From an uncultured Pelagibacteraceae bacterium (GTDB lineage Bacteria; Pseudomonadota; Alphaproteobacteria; Pelagibacterales; Pelagibacteraceae), in assembly GCA_902617825.1 (NCBI GenBank), contig CACMYE010000010.1:1-37757 (forward strand): a stretch of 37,757 nt of DNA, in the 5' to 3' direction. The notes beneath the pieces were generated by a model that was given only the letters and a program-made list of their open reading frames with translations, was not told the DNA's origin and ran no database searches. Below are positions 1 through 9,803 of the stretch, one piece after another. Position 1 is the stretch's first letter, and the number at the start of each line of letters is the position of its first letter. Both the position numbers and the translations under genes were made by a program.

Positions 1-381
1 CAACAAAATTTGGATTTTAATATTAAAGTTGCAAGTTTCAAGGGTGAAAAGGATATAAATATTATTTTAGCTCAAAAATTAAATAGATATCAAAGTGAAA
101 ACAGCAAAAAATTATATGAAATACAAATAATTTCTGATTACAAAAAGGATTCATTAACTAAAGATGAATCCGGTAATACAACAAACTTTAGATTAATTTT
201 AGAAATAGATTTTATAATTAATATAAATGGAGTTTCTAAAACTATTAATTTCACTGAAATATTAGATATGAAAAAAGATGCAACACTTTTTGATGAGAGC
301 AATTATGAAAATGCATTAAAAAAAGAGATGATTGATTTAATTCTACAAAAATTTATTTCTCAAATGTTAACAATTCAATGA
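1..381 (+). CDS. lptE: LptE-like LPS-assembly lipoprotein, 5' end cut by window
   Basis: Frame 1 is open from the first base to the stop at 381, so the gene starts outside the window; the TTG at 10 is only an internal codon. About 126 residues are visible: an alternating polar/hydrophobic beta-rich domain with no catalytic motif. The call rests mainly on position. In many proteobacteria a small LptE lipoprotein (partner of LptD in placing lipopolysaccharide in the outer membrane) directly precedes holA, and here the stop overlaps the holA ATG by 4 bases. The lipobox Cys and signal peptide would lie upstream and cannot be checked. Sequence similarity alone would not settle the identity. Confidence 0.6.
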   Translation, partial: QQNLDFNIKVASFKGEKDINIILAQKLNRYQSENSKKLYEIQIISDYKKDSLTKDESGNTTNFRLILEIDFIININGVSKTINFTEILDMKKDATLFDESNYENALKKEMIDLILQKFISQMLTIQ

Positions 382-1355
382 TATTGAAATATTATAGCTT
401 GACAGAAAATATTTTAAAAAAAAATAACTTTTTTTTATTATATGGTAATAATGAAGGTTTAAAGAACGAAATAACCTATAAAATTATTAAGAATAACCAA
501 ACTTTAAAATATGATGAAAATGAGGTTTTAAATAATCAAGATCATTTTTATGAAAATGCAACAACAAGTTCTCTTTTCGACAACAATAAAACTATAATAG
601 TTAAAAGAGCTACAGACAAAATCCTTAGGATTGTTGAAGAGGTTTTAAATAAAAATAATAGTGAAACTTGCATTATTCTTAACGCTAATGCATTGGAAAA
701 AAGATCTAAATTAAGAACATTTTTTGAAAAAGAAAAAAAAGTTATTTGTATAGCTTTTTATCCAGACAACGAACAGACATTATCTAAGTTAGCCTATAAT
801 TTTTTTACAGAAAAAAAGATTATAATTTCACAAGCAGATATAAACTTAATTATTAGTAAGTGTAATGGGGATAGAAGCAGTTTATTAAACGAGCTCGTAA
901 AAATAGAAAATTTTGCTGCAGGAGGAAGGAAAATTAGTACAGAAAATATATGTAAACTAATAAATCTGAGTGAAAATCACAGTGTCTCTGAATTAATTGA
1001 TAATTGTTTGATTAAAAATAAAAAAAAAATAATGCTTATTATTAATGAAAATAATTTTTCAAATGAAGATTGCATTCTTATAACAAGAACTTTTTTAATA
1101 AAATCAAAGAAAATTCTTGCTCTGTCACAACAATATAAGATTAATCAAAATATTGACCTTACTATATCGTCAGCTAGACCTCCAATTTTTTGGAAAGATA
1201 AAGAAATTGTGATGCAACAAATTTACAAATGGACCCCTAAAAAAATTAGTACACTTATTTATAAATTAAATGAATTAGAATTAAATATTAAAAAAAATAT
1301 GAATAATTCTATTCATCTAATTTGCGATTTTATTTTAGAGCAATCATCAACTTAG
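378..1355 (+). CDS. holA: DNA polymerase III delta subunit (clamp loader)
   Basis: A 325-residue protein, the usual HolA length. Delta opens the beta sliding clamp within the clamp-loader complex during chromosome replication. The N-terminus has the family layout, with a LLYGNNEGL turn around residues 20-28 in the place of a degenerate P-loop, followed by an AAA+-like fold and a helical C-terminal collar region. The ATG at 378 overlaps the previous stop, indicating translational coupling in one operon. It is very lysine- and asparagine-rich, as expected for this base composition. It ends 2 bases before the convergent parB stop. Confidence 0.85.
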   Translation: MILKYYSLTENILKKNNFFLLYGNNEGLKNEITYKIIKNNQTLKYDENEVLNNQDHFYENATTSSLFDNNKTIIVKRATDKILRIVEEVLNKNNSETCIILNANALEKRSKLRTFFEKEKKVICIAFYPDNEQTLSKLAYNFFTEKKIIISQADINLIISKCNGDRSSLLNELVKIENFAAGGRKISTENICKLINLSENHSVSELIDNCLIKNKKKIMLIINENNFSNEDCILITRTFLIKSKKILALSQQYKINQNIDLTISSARPPIFWKDKEIVMQQIYKWTPKKISTLIYKLNELELNIKKNMNNSIHLICDFILEQSST

Positions 1356-1357
1356 TT

Positions 1358-2206
1358 TTAATAATTGGATTTAATTATATCAATAATTTTATTTAATTGA
1401 TCTAAATCTTTATACTCAAATGAAATTTTACCTTTATTATTTTTTCTATTTTTAATTTCAACATTTAAGCCAACTTTATTAACTATAGACATTTCTAAAT
1501 GCATTATGTTTACATCCTTTGAGCTGTTTGATTTTTGTCTCTTATTTTTAAATAATTTTACAAAATTTTCAGCTTGTCTAACTGACAGTTTGTTTTTAAC
1601 TATTTTGCTAGCTACAAAACTTGCATTTTCTAACCCAACTAAAATTTTTGCATGACCAGCTGATAATTTTTGGTTTTCAACTAGTTTTATAACCTCATTT
1701 GGAAGAGACAAAAGTCTAAGCGCGTTGGCAATATAACTTCGACTTTTACCGATGAATTTTGAGAGTTTTTCTTGGTCATATGAAAATTCATCTATTAATT
1801 TTTTGTAACCTTGTGCTTCCTCTAAAGGGTTTAAATCATGTCTTTGTACATTCTCAACTATTGCAAATTCTAAAGATTTTAAGTCATCTGCCTCGGTTAT
1901 AACTACCGGAACATCATCAAGTCCTACCTTTTGGGCTGCAAGCCACCTTCTCTCACCTGCAATTATTTCATACTTAGATTGATCGTCATTAGATTTACGA
2001 ACAATAATTGGTTGAAGTATTCCTCTTTCTCTAATTGAATTCGAAAGTTCGTTCAAGTTTTCCTCATCAAATATTTTTCTAGGTTGGTATTTGTTTGGAA
2101 CAAGGTCACTTACTGTTAATTTATTTTTTTGGTTTTCAACTTTAGTTTCTCCTATTAAAGATGAAAGGCCTCTTCCAAGTCCTCTTTTTGTTTTACTAGA
2201 TTCCAT
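1358..2206 (-). CDS. parB: Chromosome-partitioning protein ParB
   Basis: A 282-residue ParB. It binds parS, spreads along origin-proximal DNA as a CTP-dependent clamp, and works with ParA to segregate origins. Visible: the N-terminal leader RGLGRGLSSLIG, typical of chromosomal ParB; the CTP-binding ParB/sulfiredoxin domain with GERRWLAAQ; a central helix-turn-helix around the KLSKFIGKSRSYIA stretch; and a short C-terminal dimerisation domain. Its ATG overlaps the parA stop by one base, so parA-parB is one operon. A perfect parS lies 1.4 kb away inside rsmG, which fits this being the chromosomal rather than a plasmid system. Confidence 0.97.
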   Translation of the reverse strand: MESSKTKRGLGRGLSSLIGETKVENQKNKLTVSDLVPNKYQPRKIFDEENLNELSNSIRERGILQPIIVRKSNDDQSKYEIIAGERRWLAAQKVGLDDVPVVITEADDLKSLEFAIVENVQRHDLNPLEEAQGYKKLIDEFSYDQEKLSKFIGKSRSYIANALRLLSLPNEVIKLVENQKLSAGHAKILVGLENASFVASKIVKNKLSVRQAENFVKLFKNKRQKSNSSKDVNIMHLEMSIVNKVGLNVEIKNRKNNKGKISFEYKDLDQLNKIIDIIKSNY

Positions 2207-3000
2207 TAAGCAGCGCTCCCTATTGTTGTCTCTTGATTTAAAAATTCATCTGTAAAACTAAAATATGCCTTACTGCCTGGACAGGTCTTGTCATAAATCA
2301 AAACCGGCATTCCGTAAGAGGGAGCCTCTGATAACCTAACGTTCCTCGGGATAACTGTAGAATAAACTTTTTCTTTAAAATAATCTCTAGCTTCCTTCTC
2401 AACTTGAGAAGACAGCTTATTTCTTTTATCATACATAGTTAACAGTATACCTCTAATGCTCAACTCAGGGTTAAGACTGACTTTTATTCTTTCAATTGTT
2501 TTTATTAACTGAGTTAAGCCCTCTAAAGCAAAAAATTCTGTTTGGAGAGGGACCAGAAGTGAGTTTGAACTTACTAATGCCATTACGGTTAGCAAGCTAA
2601 GGGATGGTGGACAATCTATCAATATATAATCGTACGTACCGCTAGAATTGTTTAAATATGAGCCTAATTTATCCTTCATTAAGAAAGCTCTATTTTTGTC
2701 ATCAGCTGTTTCAAGCTCAAGACCTGATAAATCTACGTTTGAAGTTATTATATCAAGATTTTCAAACTGAGTTTTTTTGATTACATCAATTATTTCTTTA
2801 GTCCCGTTAAGAACACCGTAAATTGTCTCTGAAGAATTATCTATGTTAGATAATCCAAGGCCTGTAGTTGCATTTCCTTGTGGGTCTAAGTCTACTACTA
2901 AAATTTTCTTATTCTGTTGAGATAAACCTGCGGCTAAGTTAATTGTTGAGGTTGTTTTACCAACCCCACCCTTTTGATTTATGACTGAGATAATTTGCAT
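2206..3000 (-). CDS. parA: Chromosome-partitioning ATPase ParA (Soj type)
   Basis: A 264-residue ParA/MinD-family ATPase. It binds DNA non-specifically as an ATP dimer and forms the gradient that pulls ParB-parS complexes apart. The deviant Walker A motif KGGVGKTT sits at residues 10-17, followed by DLDPQGNATTGLG and the Walker B-type IDCPPSL. There is no N-terminal helix-turn-helix, so it is the chromosomal Soj type. The ATG at 3000 directly abuts the rsmG stop, so it is probably co-transcribed with rsmG and mnmG. Confidence 0.97.
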   Translation of the reverse strand: MQIISVINQKGGVGKTTSTINLAAGLSQQNKKILVVDLDPQGNATTGLGLSNIDNSSETIYGVLNGTKEIIDVIKKTQFENLDIITSNVDLSGLELETADDKNRAFLMKDKLGSYLNNSSGTYDYILIDCPPSLSLLTVMALVSSNSLLVPLQTEFFALEGLTQLIKTIERIKVSLNPELSIRGILLTMYDKRNKLSSQVEKEARDYFKEKVYSTVIPRNVRLSEAPSYGMPVLIYDKTCPGSKAYFSFTDEFLNQETTIGSAA

Positions 3001-3654
3001 TCAGTTTTTTTTATTTTTTTTTCGAATTTTTTTAACATTAATTAAAAATGAATCTTCATTAGTTAAACTTTTTTTTTCTGAATATTCTAGATCCCAATCC
3101 TTCAAGGTATTTTCAAAAATTTTCCTACCATTCTTACCCATAAAAAAAATTATATTTGAAAAATTAGAAAAATTTTCATTTACTAAATTTAAAATCACTG
3201 GCATCGGTTTAAATGCTCTAGACATTATTGTTCCTGTCTCTAATTTTTTTTCTTCAAAAATATTTTTTTGTATTATTTCTGTTTTTAGATTTAATTTTCT
3301 AGAGACATCTTTAAGAAAATGGCTTTTATGGTAGCTTTTTTCATAAAGCTTAACCTTTATATCTTTTTTAAGGCTTTTTAGTAAAATTGCTATGATTATA
3401 CCAGGCATTCCACTCCCTGAGCCTATATCTGTAGTTGTATTACTATTAAAGTCAACAATATCAATAATTTGCGCAGAATCAATAATATGACGCTCAATTA
3501 TGTCATTTTTTTCACTAAATTTATTGCTAATTAAGTTGATTTTTTCATTTTTTTCTAAGATCATTGATGTGTAGCTTTCGAAGTCTGAAAATGTTTCACG
3601 TGAAACATTTAGCCCTGAAAGTTTCGAGTAAGAATTTATAATTTCTTGATCCAT
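3001..3654 (-). CDS. rsmG: 16S rRNA (guanine527-N7)-methyltransferase
   Basis: A 217-residue GidB/RsmG enzyme that methylates G527 of 16S rRNA using SAM. The SAM-binding loop DIGSGSGMPG is at residues 76-85, and ERHIIDS (54-60), a family hallmark, precedes it. Residues NVSRETF (16-22) are encoded by a perfect parS palindrome, so this stretch serves both as protein code and as ParB binding site. The gene sits in the usual mnmG-rsmG-parA-parB order, with its ATG overlapping the mnmG stop. The C-terminal tail is unusually lysine-rich. Confidence 0.95.
   Translation of the reverse strand: MDQEIINSYSKLSGLNVSRETFSDFESYTSMILEKNEKINLISNKFSEKNDIIERHIIDSAQIIDIVDFNSNTTTDIGSGSGMPGIIIAILLKSLKKDIKVKLYEKSYHKSHFLKDVSRKLNLKTEIIQKNIFEEKKLETGTIMSRAFKPMPVILNLVNENFSNFSNIIFFMGKNGRKIFENTLKDWDLEYSEKKSLTNEDSFLINVKKIRKKNKKN
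3592..3607. promoter_or_regulatory. parS centromere site (ParB binding)
   Basis: The 16-bp perfect palindrome TGTTTCACGTGAAACA matches the bacterial parS consensus at every position. It lies in the 5' part of rsmG, about 1.4 kb from parB and 7.2 kb from the proposed oriC. It is the only perfect copy I found in the window. Confidence 0.95.
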
Positions 3655-5525
3655 TAAGCTATATGCTTAATAGACTTTCTTTTTACGTGTGACAACAAAA
3701 TATATACAGCCGCAGGAGTAATTCCATCAATTCTTAAGGCCTGACCCATAGTTTTAGGCTTAATTTGATTAAATTTCGCCTTTACCTCATTTGATAGTCC
3801 TGAAAGCTTGTCATAATCAATTTTTTCAGGAATTACTAGGTTTTCATCTCTTTTAAAAGCCAGAATGTCAGCTTTTTGCTTTTTTAAATAACCTCTATAA
3901 TGGGCATTTATTTCTATCTGCTCATCAATTTCTCTGTCATAATAGGGTATATCACTCCAAATCTCTCTTATTTTAGGCATATCTACACCTTTTTGGGTTA
4001 GAATTTCACTCGAGGACCTAAGAATTCCGTCTTTTGCTATCTTTATACCATAATTTTCAGCTTTATTTGGAGAAATGTGAGATTTGAACATTTTATTAGA
4101 AATATTCTTTAATTTTTTAGATTTATCTAAATATATTTCCTTTCTTTTATCTCCAATTAATCCAATTTCGATGCCTTTGTCAGTCAATCTTTGATCAGCA
4201 TTATCTGCTCTCAAACTTAATCTGTATTCTGCACGAGAAGTAAACATTCTATAAGGTTCGGCAACGCCTTTGGTTACTAAATCATCAATCATTACTCCAA
4301 TGTATGCATCAGATCTATCTAATATGAAAGGTTCTTGTCCTTTGACAGACAATGCAGCATTTATTCCAGCAATAAGCCCTTGAGATGCAGCTTCTTCATA
4401 ACCAGTAGTTCCATTTATTTGACCAGCTAAATAAAGATTATTAATTTTCTTGGTCTCAAGGGTAAGAAAAAGCTCCCTAGGATCTACATAGTCATATTCT
4501 ATAGCGTATCCAGGTCTAATTATTTTTACGTTCTCTAAACCATTGATATTATTACATATTTCTTGCTGTACCTCATTTGGAAGTGATGTGGAAATACCAT
4601 TTGGGTAAATTGTATGATCATTTAATCCTTCGGGCTCCAAAAATATCTGATGACGTCCTTTATCTGAAAATTTCACTATTTTGTCCTCTATAGATGGACA
4701 GTATCTTGGTCCAACACCTTTTATGCTACCGGAGTACATTGCACTCTTCGAAAGATTTTTTTCTATAATCTTATGTACCTTATGATTAGTGTATGTCATC
4801 CTACATGATACTTGTTCGTTTATATTTTTTTTAGTTAGAAATGAAAAAAAATAAGGATCATCATCTGCAAATTGTTCTTCTAAATTTTTATAATTAATCG
4901 TCCTTGAATCTAATCGAGGAGGGGTTCCAGTTTTTAACCTTCCAATTTTGAATTCGTATTTTTGTAATTGTTCACTTAAACCTGTAGAAGGTTTCTCATC
5001 ATATCTACCTGCTGGTGTTCTTTCATCACCTATATGTATCAAACCATTTAAAAAAGTGCCTGTTGTTAGAATTAACTTACCACATGTAACTTTTTTGCCA
5101 TTTTTAGTTTCAAAACCACTTATAGTGTTTTTACTAAAAATGAACTTAATAACAGGATCAGAAAAAACGCTTAAATTACAGTAGCTTACAAGTTTTTCTT
5201 GCATGTATTTTCGATATAAAGATCTATCTGACTGTGTTCTTGGTCCACGAACAGCAGGACCTCTACTTCTGTTTAACAACCTAAATTGTATTCCGGACTT
5301 ATCAGCAATCTCACCCATAACTCCATCAAGAGCATCTATCTCTCTAACTAAATGACCTTTACCTAATCCACCAATAGCTGGATTACACGACATCTCACCA
5401 ATCGTTTCAATCTTATGGGTAAATAAAGCAGTGTTAACTCCTAAACGAGCAGAAGCTGTAGCAGCTTCGCAACCTGCGTGGCCACCACCGATTACTACTA
5501 CATCAAAAGATAGATCATTTTTCAT
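3654..5525 (-). CDS. mnmG: tRNA uridine-5-carboxymethylaminomethyl modification enzyme MnmG (GidA)
   Basis: A 623-residue full-length GidA. With MnmE it builds the cmnm5 modification on wobble uridine 34 of several tRNAs, using FAD, NADH and methylene-tetrahydrofolate. The FAD dinucleotide-binding GGGHAG is at residues 13-18, followed by the conserved [12 protein letters not shown] segment and the [14 protein letters not shown] block. The C-terminal helical domain ends with the family-typical alpha-helical tail. mnmE lies 117 bases upstream on the same strand, so the two partners are probably co-expressed, with a possible separate promoter in that gap. Confidence 0.97.
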   Translation of the reverse strand: MKNDLSFDVVVIGGGHAGCEAATASARLGVNTALFTHKIETIGEMSCNPAIGGLGKGHLVREIDALDGVMGEIADKSGIQFRLLNRSRGPAVRGPRTQSDRSLYRKYMQEKLVSYCNLSVFSDPVIKFIFSKNTISGFETKNGKKVTCGKLILTTGTFLNGLIHIGDERTPAGRYDEKPSTGLSEQLQKYEFKIGRLKTGTPPRLDSRTINYKNLEEQFADDDPYFFSFLTKKNINEQVSCRMTYTNHKVHKIIEKNLSKSAMYSGSIKGVGPRYCPSIEDKIVKFSDKGRHQIFLEPEGLNDHTIYPNGISTSLPNEVQQEICNNINGLENVKIIRPGYAIEYDYVDPRELFLTLETKKINNLYLAGQINGTTGYEEAASQGLIAGINAALSVKGQEPFILDRSDAYIGVMIDDLVTKGVAEPYRMFTSRAEYRLSLRADNADQRLTDKGIEIGLIGDKRKEIYLDKSKKLKNISNKMFKSHISPNKAENYGIKIAKDGILRSSSEILTQKGVDMPKIREIWSDIPYYDREIDEQIEINAHYRGYLKKQKADILAFKRDENLVIPEKIDYDKLSGLSNEVKAKFNQIKPKTMGQALRIDGITPAAVYILLSHVKRKSIKHIA

Positions 5526-5642
5526 CAGGTAAACTTATAGCTGATTATTTTATTTACAAGATGCCTCTTACTTTTAGTGAATAAGCGTTTAATACCAACG
5601 ATTTATGTTCACAAATGGCAAAAAATCAAGATAAATTGAATA

Positions 5643-6974
5643 TTATTTGCCTATACAAAAATCGTTGAAAATACTGCCTAATATCTCCTCAACATCAACT
5701 TTTCCAACAATCATTCCAAGATGTCGTGTGGCTAATCTTAAATCTTCTGCAGCTTTATCAAAATCTGCAATTTCTTTTTTTTGATTAAAGTTTTTTAAAT
5801 GGTCTAAGCATTGTTTTAGATGTTGTCTGTGACGCTCTCTGGTTATTAAAATATCATCACTTGTAATAAATTTATTTTTTAAATTATTTTTTATTTTCAA
5901 TATTAATTCTTCAATATTTACATTATCTTTTATTGAGATTAAAACATGATCTATTTTTTTAATTTCTGGATCGATATCTTTTTTTAAAAGATCTGATTTA
6001 TTAATTACTAAAATTGCATTTTCATCTAATAATCTTCTCAAAACATCGGTAAAATCAAGGTTTTTGGCATCTACTACCACTAATTTTAGATCTGCTTCCT
6101 CTGCTCTATTAAGAGATAATTTGATACCTTTTTTTTCAATTTCATTTTTACTCTCTCTTATGCCGGCCGTATCCGAAACTATCACTGGGTAGCCATCAAT
6201 ATTGAGGTGAGTTTCTATTACGTCTCTTGTCGTTCCTGCAATTTCTGAAACGATTGCAACATCCCTATTTGATAAATGATTTAGCAAACTAGATTTACCA
6301 GCGTTGGTTGGCCCAAGGATTGCAATTTTAAAACCTTCTCTAATTCTCTCTCCAACTTTTTGGTCATCTAAAATTTTTTCTAAATTTTTTAAAACGTCAT
6401 CCGAACTTTTTTTAATCTCATTTAAAATATCCTTTGGTAAATCTTCATCAGGAAAATCTATTTTAGCTTCTACATGAGATAAAATTTTTAAAAGTTTTTC
6501 CCTTAAATAATTAAATTGATCTGCTGATCGACCATTCATTATTTTTATTGCTTGTTGTCTTTGAATTTCTGTTTCAGATGAGATTAAATCTGCAACGCTC
6601 TCTGCTTTGAGTAAATTTATTTTGCCATTTTGAAATGCAAGCTTAGTAAATTCTCCAGGTTCAGCTAAACGACAATTTTTAATTTTTGAAATGTTAGTGT
6701 GCAAGGCATCTATAACAGCTTTACTACCGTGAACTTGTATTTCGGCCATATCCTCACCTGTGTAGCTCTCAGGGCCAGGAAACCATAATATTAAACCCTC
6801 ATCTATAAGCTCAGAAGTGTTGATTTTGTTGATTTTTCTGAGTGTAGCCACCCTTGGCTTGGGCACACTCTTACCGGTCATTAGCTCTATCGCTTTGGAG
6901 GTATCTGCGCCTGAAATTCTTACAACGGCTATACCTGAAATCCCTGGTCCACTAGATAAAGCATAAATTGTCAT
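5643..6974 (-). CDS. mnmE: tRNA modification GTPase MnmE (TrmE)
   Basis: A 443-residue MnmE, partner of MnmG in modifying U34 of tRNA. The order is an N-terminal folate-binding domain, a helical domain, an inserted G domain with G1 GPTNAGKSS from residue 221, the GTTRD switch and DTAG (G3), NKSD (G4), and the C-terminal FCIGK with the conserved cysteine at residue 440. It is complete. An AT-rich 8-bp inverted repeat (6973-6995) overlaps the start codon and could form a weak hairpin in the 5' end of the message. No clear Shine-Dalgarno is visible. Confidence 0.97.
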   Translation of the reverse strand: MTIYALSSGPGISGIAVVRISGADTSKAIELMTGKSVPKPRVATLRKINKINTSELIDEGLILWFPGPESYTGEDMAEIQVHGSKAVIDALHTNISKIKNCRLAEPGEFTKLAFQNGKINLLKAESVADLISSETEIQRQQAIKIMNGRSADQFNYLREKLLKILSHVEAKIDFPDEDLPKDILNEIKKSSDDVLKNLEKILDDQKVGERIREGFKIAILGPTNAGKSSLLNHLSNRDVAIVSEIAGTTRDVIETHLNIDGYPVIVSDTAGIRESKNEIEKKGIKLSLNRAEEADLKLVVVDAKNLDFTDVLRRLLDENAILVINKSDLLKKDIDPEIKKIDHVLISIKDNVNIEELILKIKNNLKNKFITSDDILITRERHRQHLKQCLDHLKNFNQKKEIADFDKAAEDLRLATRHLGMIVGKVDVEEILGSIFNDFCIGK

Positions 6975-7031
6975 TTGAAGATTATAACTTCAAATTTGTG
7001 TCACTGTAAAACTTTAATTAGATCTAATTTA

Positions 7032-8300
7032 TTAGGCAGGTTTATTCATAGAGTTGAAAAACTCTGAATTATTTTTTGTATCTTTTAATTTTGAATTTAT
7101 AAACTCAATTGCATCCATCGTTCCCATTGGTGCAATAATTCTTCTAAGCACATTCATTTTTTGAAGATCATTTTTATCAAATAATAATTCTTCCCTTCTT
7201 GTACCAGACTTAGTTATGTCGATTGCAGGGTAAATTCTTTTGTCCGCAATTTTTCTATCCAGAACTGTTTCGCTATTTCCAGTTCCTTTAAACTCTTCAA
7301 AAATAACTTCATCCATTCTACTACCTGTATCAATTAATGCTGTTGAAATAATTGTTAAAGATCCTCCTTCTTCGATATTTCTTGCTGCACCAAAGAATCT
7401 TTTTGGTCTTTGAAGTGCATTTGCATCAACACCGCCTGTTAAAACTTTTCCGGAACTTGGTATAACTGCATTATAAGCTCTTCCTAATCTAGTGATAGAG
7501 TCTAATAAAATTACTACATCTTTTTTGTGTTCAGTTAATCTTTTTGCTTTTTCAATAACCATCTCTGCTACAGCCACGTGCCTTTGAGCAGGTTCATCAA
7601 AAGTAGAGCTAATTACTTCACCTTTAACTGTTCTTTGCATGTCTGTTACTTCCTCAGGTCTCTCATCAATTAACAATACAATTAAATAACACTCAGGATA
7701 ATTTTTTGCTATCGAGTTAGCAATACTCTGTAAAATCATTGTTTTACCAGCTTTAGGAGGTGAAATTATTATAGATCTTTGTCCTTTACCAATTGGACTA
7801 ACCAAATCAATTAATCTAGGTGTTAAGTCTGGTTTCTTCTCTACTTTGGTAGTTTCAACCTCCATCACTAACTGCTTATCAGGATAAAGTGGTGTAAGGT
7901 TATCAAATGCAATTTTATGTCTTGCTTTTTCTGGCTCTTCAAAATTTATTTTACTAACTTGTAATAAAGCAAAATATCTTTCACCTTCTTTTGGTGCTCT
8001 AACAGGACCTTCTACTGTGTCACCTGTTCTCAATCCAAATTTTCTAATCTGACTTGGACTTACATAGATGTCATCTGGTCCTGGAAGATAGTTTGATTCC
8101 ATTGCTCTAAGAAAACCAAAACCGTCTTGCAATAACTGCAAGACGCCTACACCTGTAATTTCTTCTTTTTCAGCTACTTTCTTAAGAATTGCAAAAAGTA
8201 TTTCTTGTTTTCTTAAAGTACTCGCATTTTCAATACCAAGCTCTTCTGCTTGTGTAATGAGTTGTTCAGATGATTTGAGTTTTAGTTCTTGAATGTTCAT
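7032..8300 (-). CDS. rho: Transcription termination factor Rho
   Basis: A 422-residue RNA helicase that terminates transcription at rut sites. An N-terminal helical region (1-48) precedes the cold-shock RNA-binding domain with DGFGFLR (59-65). The ATPase domain has Walker A PPKAGKT (181-187) and the [18 protein letters not shown] stretch that forms the central RNA-contact loop. It has standard length with no insertion. It lies downstream of hemJ (66-base gap) and upstream of mnmE on the same strand, an order common in alphaproteobacteria. Confidence 0.97.
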   Translation of the reverse strand: MNIQELKLKSSEQLITQAEELGIENASTLRKQEILFAILKKVAEKEEITGVGVLQLLQDGFGFLRAMESNYLPGPDDIYVSPSQIRKFGLRTGDTVEGPVRAPKEGERYFALLQVSKINFEEPEKARHKIAFDNLTPLYPDKQLVMEVETTKVEKKPDLTPRLIDLVSPIGKGQRSIIISPPKAGKTMILQSIANSIAKNYPECYLIVLLIDERPEEVTDMQRTVKGEVISSTFDEPAQRHVAVAEMVIEKAKRLTEHKKDVVILLDSITRLGRAYNAVIPSSGKVLTGGVDANALQRPKRFFGAARNIEEGGSLTIISTALIDTGSRMDEVIFEEFKGTGNSETVLDRKIADKRIYPAIDITKSGTRREELLFDKNDLQKMNVLRRIIAPMGTMDAIEFINSKLKDTKNNSEFFNSMNKPA

Positions 8301-8366
8301 GATTAAAAATTTGATAAGGACTTATCAGATGTGAGTAATATATATTCTCTTTGTTTTTTTTCAACC

Positions 8367-8801
8367 CTAGATTGGTTTAAAAATAACAACAAATATGATC
8401 AAAATCAGCAATATTGTTGGTATTTCGTTTATATAACGGTAAAACTTATGTGAATGCATATTGTTACCTATCTCAAACTGGCTAAGTAACCTACCTAAGT
8501 AAAAGTGATATAGAGTAAGAATAATTACAAAAATCAACTTTAGTAACATCCAAGTTTGACCAAGCTGTTGGAAACCAATGCTATGAATAAGCAAAAGTCC
8601 AAACAACCAAGATAATGTCATTGCTGGAGTCATTATGTAAAAATAAAGTTTTCTTTCCATAGTTTTGAAAATTTCAGAAATATTTGCCTCAGAATTATTT
8701 TCTGCGTGATAAACAAAAATTCTTGGAAGATATAAAAGACCAGCCATCCAAGAAATGACAGCTATCAAGTGTAAAGATTTAAATAACAAATAAGTATTCA
8801 T
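8367..8801 (-). CDS. hemJ: Protoporphyrinogen IX oxidase HemJ
   Basis: A 144-residue membrane protein with four hydrophobic segments. HemJ is the haem-containing protoporphyrinogen IX oxidase used by many alphaproteobacteria in place of HemG or HemY. Seen: the N-terminal LHLIAVISWMAGL with its conserved histidine at residue 11, and a conserved lysine in the third segment (MLLKLIF). It lies 3 bases after hemH in a hemE-hemH-hemJ run, which supports the haem role over the generic CopD-like label. Confidence 0.88.
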   Translation of the reverse strand: MNTYLLFKSLHLIAVISWMAGLLYLPRIFVYHAENNSEANISEIFKTMERKLYFYIMTPAMTLSWLFGLLLIHSIGFQQLGQTWMLLKLIFVIILTLYHFYLGRLLSQFEIGNNMHSHKFYRYINEIPTILLILIIFVVIFKPI

Positions 8802-8804
8802 CTT

Positions 8805-9803
8805 TTAAGTATTTTTATTTATTAAAGAATTCAATAAAAGTATGTGGTCGTCATTATCATTTAAACACGGAACCATGTCAAAGTTTTCACCTCCCGAATT
8901 TAAAAAAATCTCTCTTCCTTGAATTAAGATTTCCTCTAAAGTTTCTACACAGTCAGAAGAAAATCCAGGACAAATTGTAAGAATATTTTTTTTTCCCTCT
9001 CCTGGTAAACTCTCTAAAGTTTTATCTGTGTAGGGCTGTAACCATGCTTGAGGCCCAAATCTGGACTGGAATGTGGTTTTAATTTCTATAGAATTAAATT
9101 TTTCAGAAATAAGTCTAGTCGTTTTATGACAATAACAATGATAGGGATCACCTTTATCAAAATATTTTTTAGGTATTCCATGATATGAGGCAATTATTAA
9201 ATCTGGTTTCCAATTTATTTCACTAATTTTTTTATTAATAGATTTAACTAACGCATTGATATAAAGTGGATCAGATTCGTAATGAGGAATAATTTTTAAA
9301 GACGGTTGCCATCTCATCTTCATCAAAGTTCTATAAACTTCATCACATACTGTTGCAGTTGTTGCTGCAGCATATTGTGGATAAAGTGGCAGTATTACTA
9401 AATTTTCACAACCTTGTTCCTGAAGTTTATAAATTTTACTTTTAATGCTTGGATTTCCATATCTCATAGCAAAATCTACTAATAAATTTTTTTTTTTTAT
9501 TAATTTGGAAATTTTTTCACTTTGTTTTTGTGTGTAATATAAAAGGGGAGACATGTTTTCATTTTTCATCCAAATTTCTTTATAAGCTTTTGCTGTTTTA
9601 GAGGGTCTAAAAGTTAATATAAAAAGATTCAAAATTATTTGCCAAATTATAGGATTAACTTCTATGACTCTTTTATCGGACAAAAACTCTTTTAAATATT
9701 TTCTAATATCGAACCAACTTGTAGAGTCTGGAGTGCCTAAATTAACAATAAGAACGCCAGTTTTTCCAAATTTTACAAGTTGATGATTATTATCAATTTC
9801 CAT
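8805..9803 (-). CDS. hemH: Ferrochelatase
   Basis: A 332-residue class I ferrochelatase that inserts Fe2+ into protoporphyrin IX, the last step of protohaem synthesis. The active-site SYHGIPK (His208) and the N-terminal NLGTPDS (21-27) are clear, as is PLYPQYAAATTA in the porphyrin cleft. It has several cysteines near DPYHCYCHKT (from about 219), as in other bacterial members. It directly abuts hemE (stop and start adjacent), so the two are translated from one message. Confidence 0.96.
   Translation of the reverse strand: MEIDNNHQLVKFGKTGVLIVNLGTPDSTSWFDIRKYLKEFLSDKRVIEVNPIIWQIILNLFILTFRPSKTAKAYKEIWMKNENMSPLLYYTQKQSEKISKLIKKKNLLVDFAMRYGNPSIKSKIYKLQEQGCENLVILPLYPQYAAATTATVCDEVYRTLMKMRWQPSLKIIPHYESDPLYINALVKSINKKISEINWKPDLIIASYHGIPKKYFDKGDPYHCYCHKTTRLISEKFNSIEIKTTFQSRFGPQAWLQPYTDKTLESLPGEGKKNILTICPGFSSDCVETLEEILIQGREIFLNSGGENFDMVPCLNDNDDHILLLNSLINKNT

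Noticed and set aside
2981..3334. Plus-strand frame of 117 codons across the parA/rsmG junction
   Set aside because: It is antisense to rsmG, which has clear motifs; the translation is a low-complexity F/I/K string.
6973..6995. Regulatory hairpin at the mnmE start
   Set aside because: ATTTGAAG/CTTCAAAT pairs perfectly, but it is nearly all A-U and would be unstable; such short repeats are expected by chance here.
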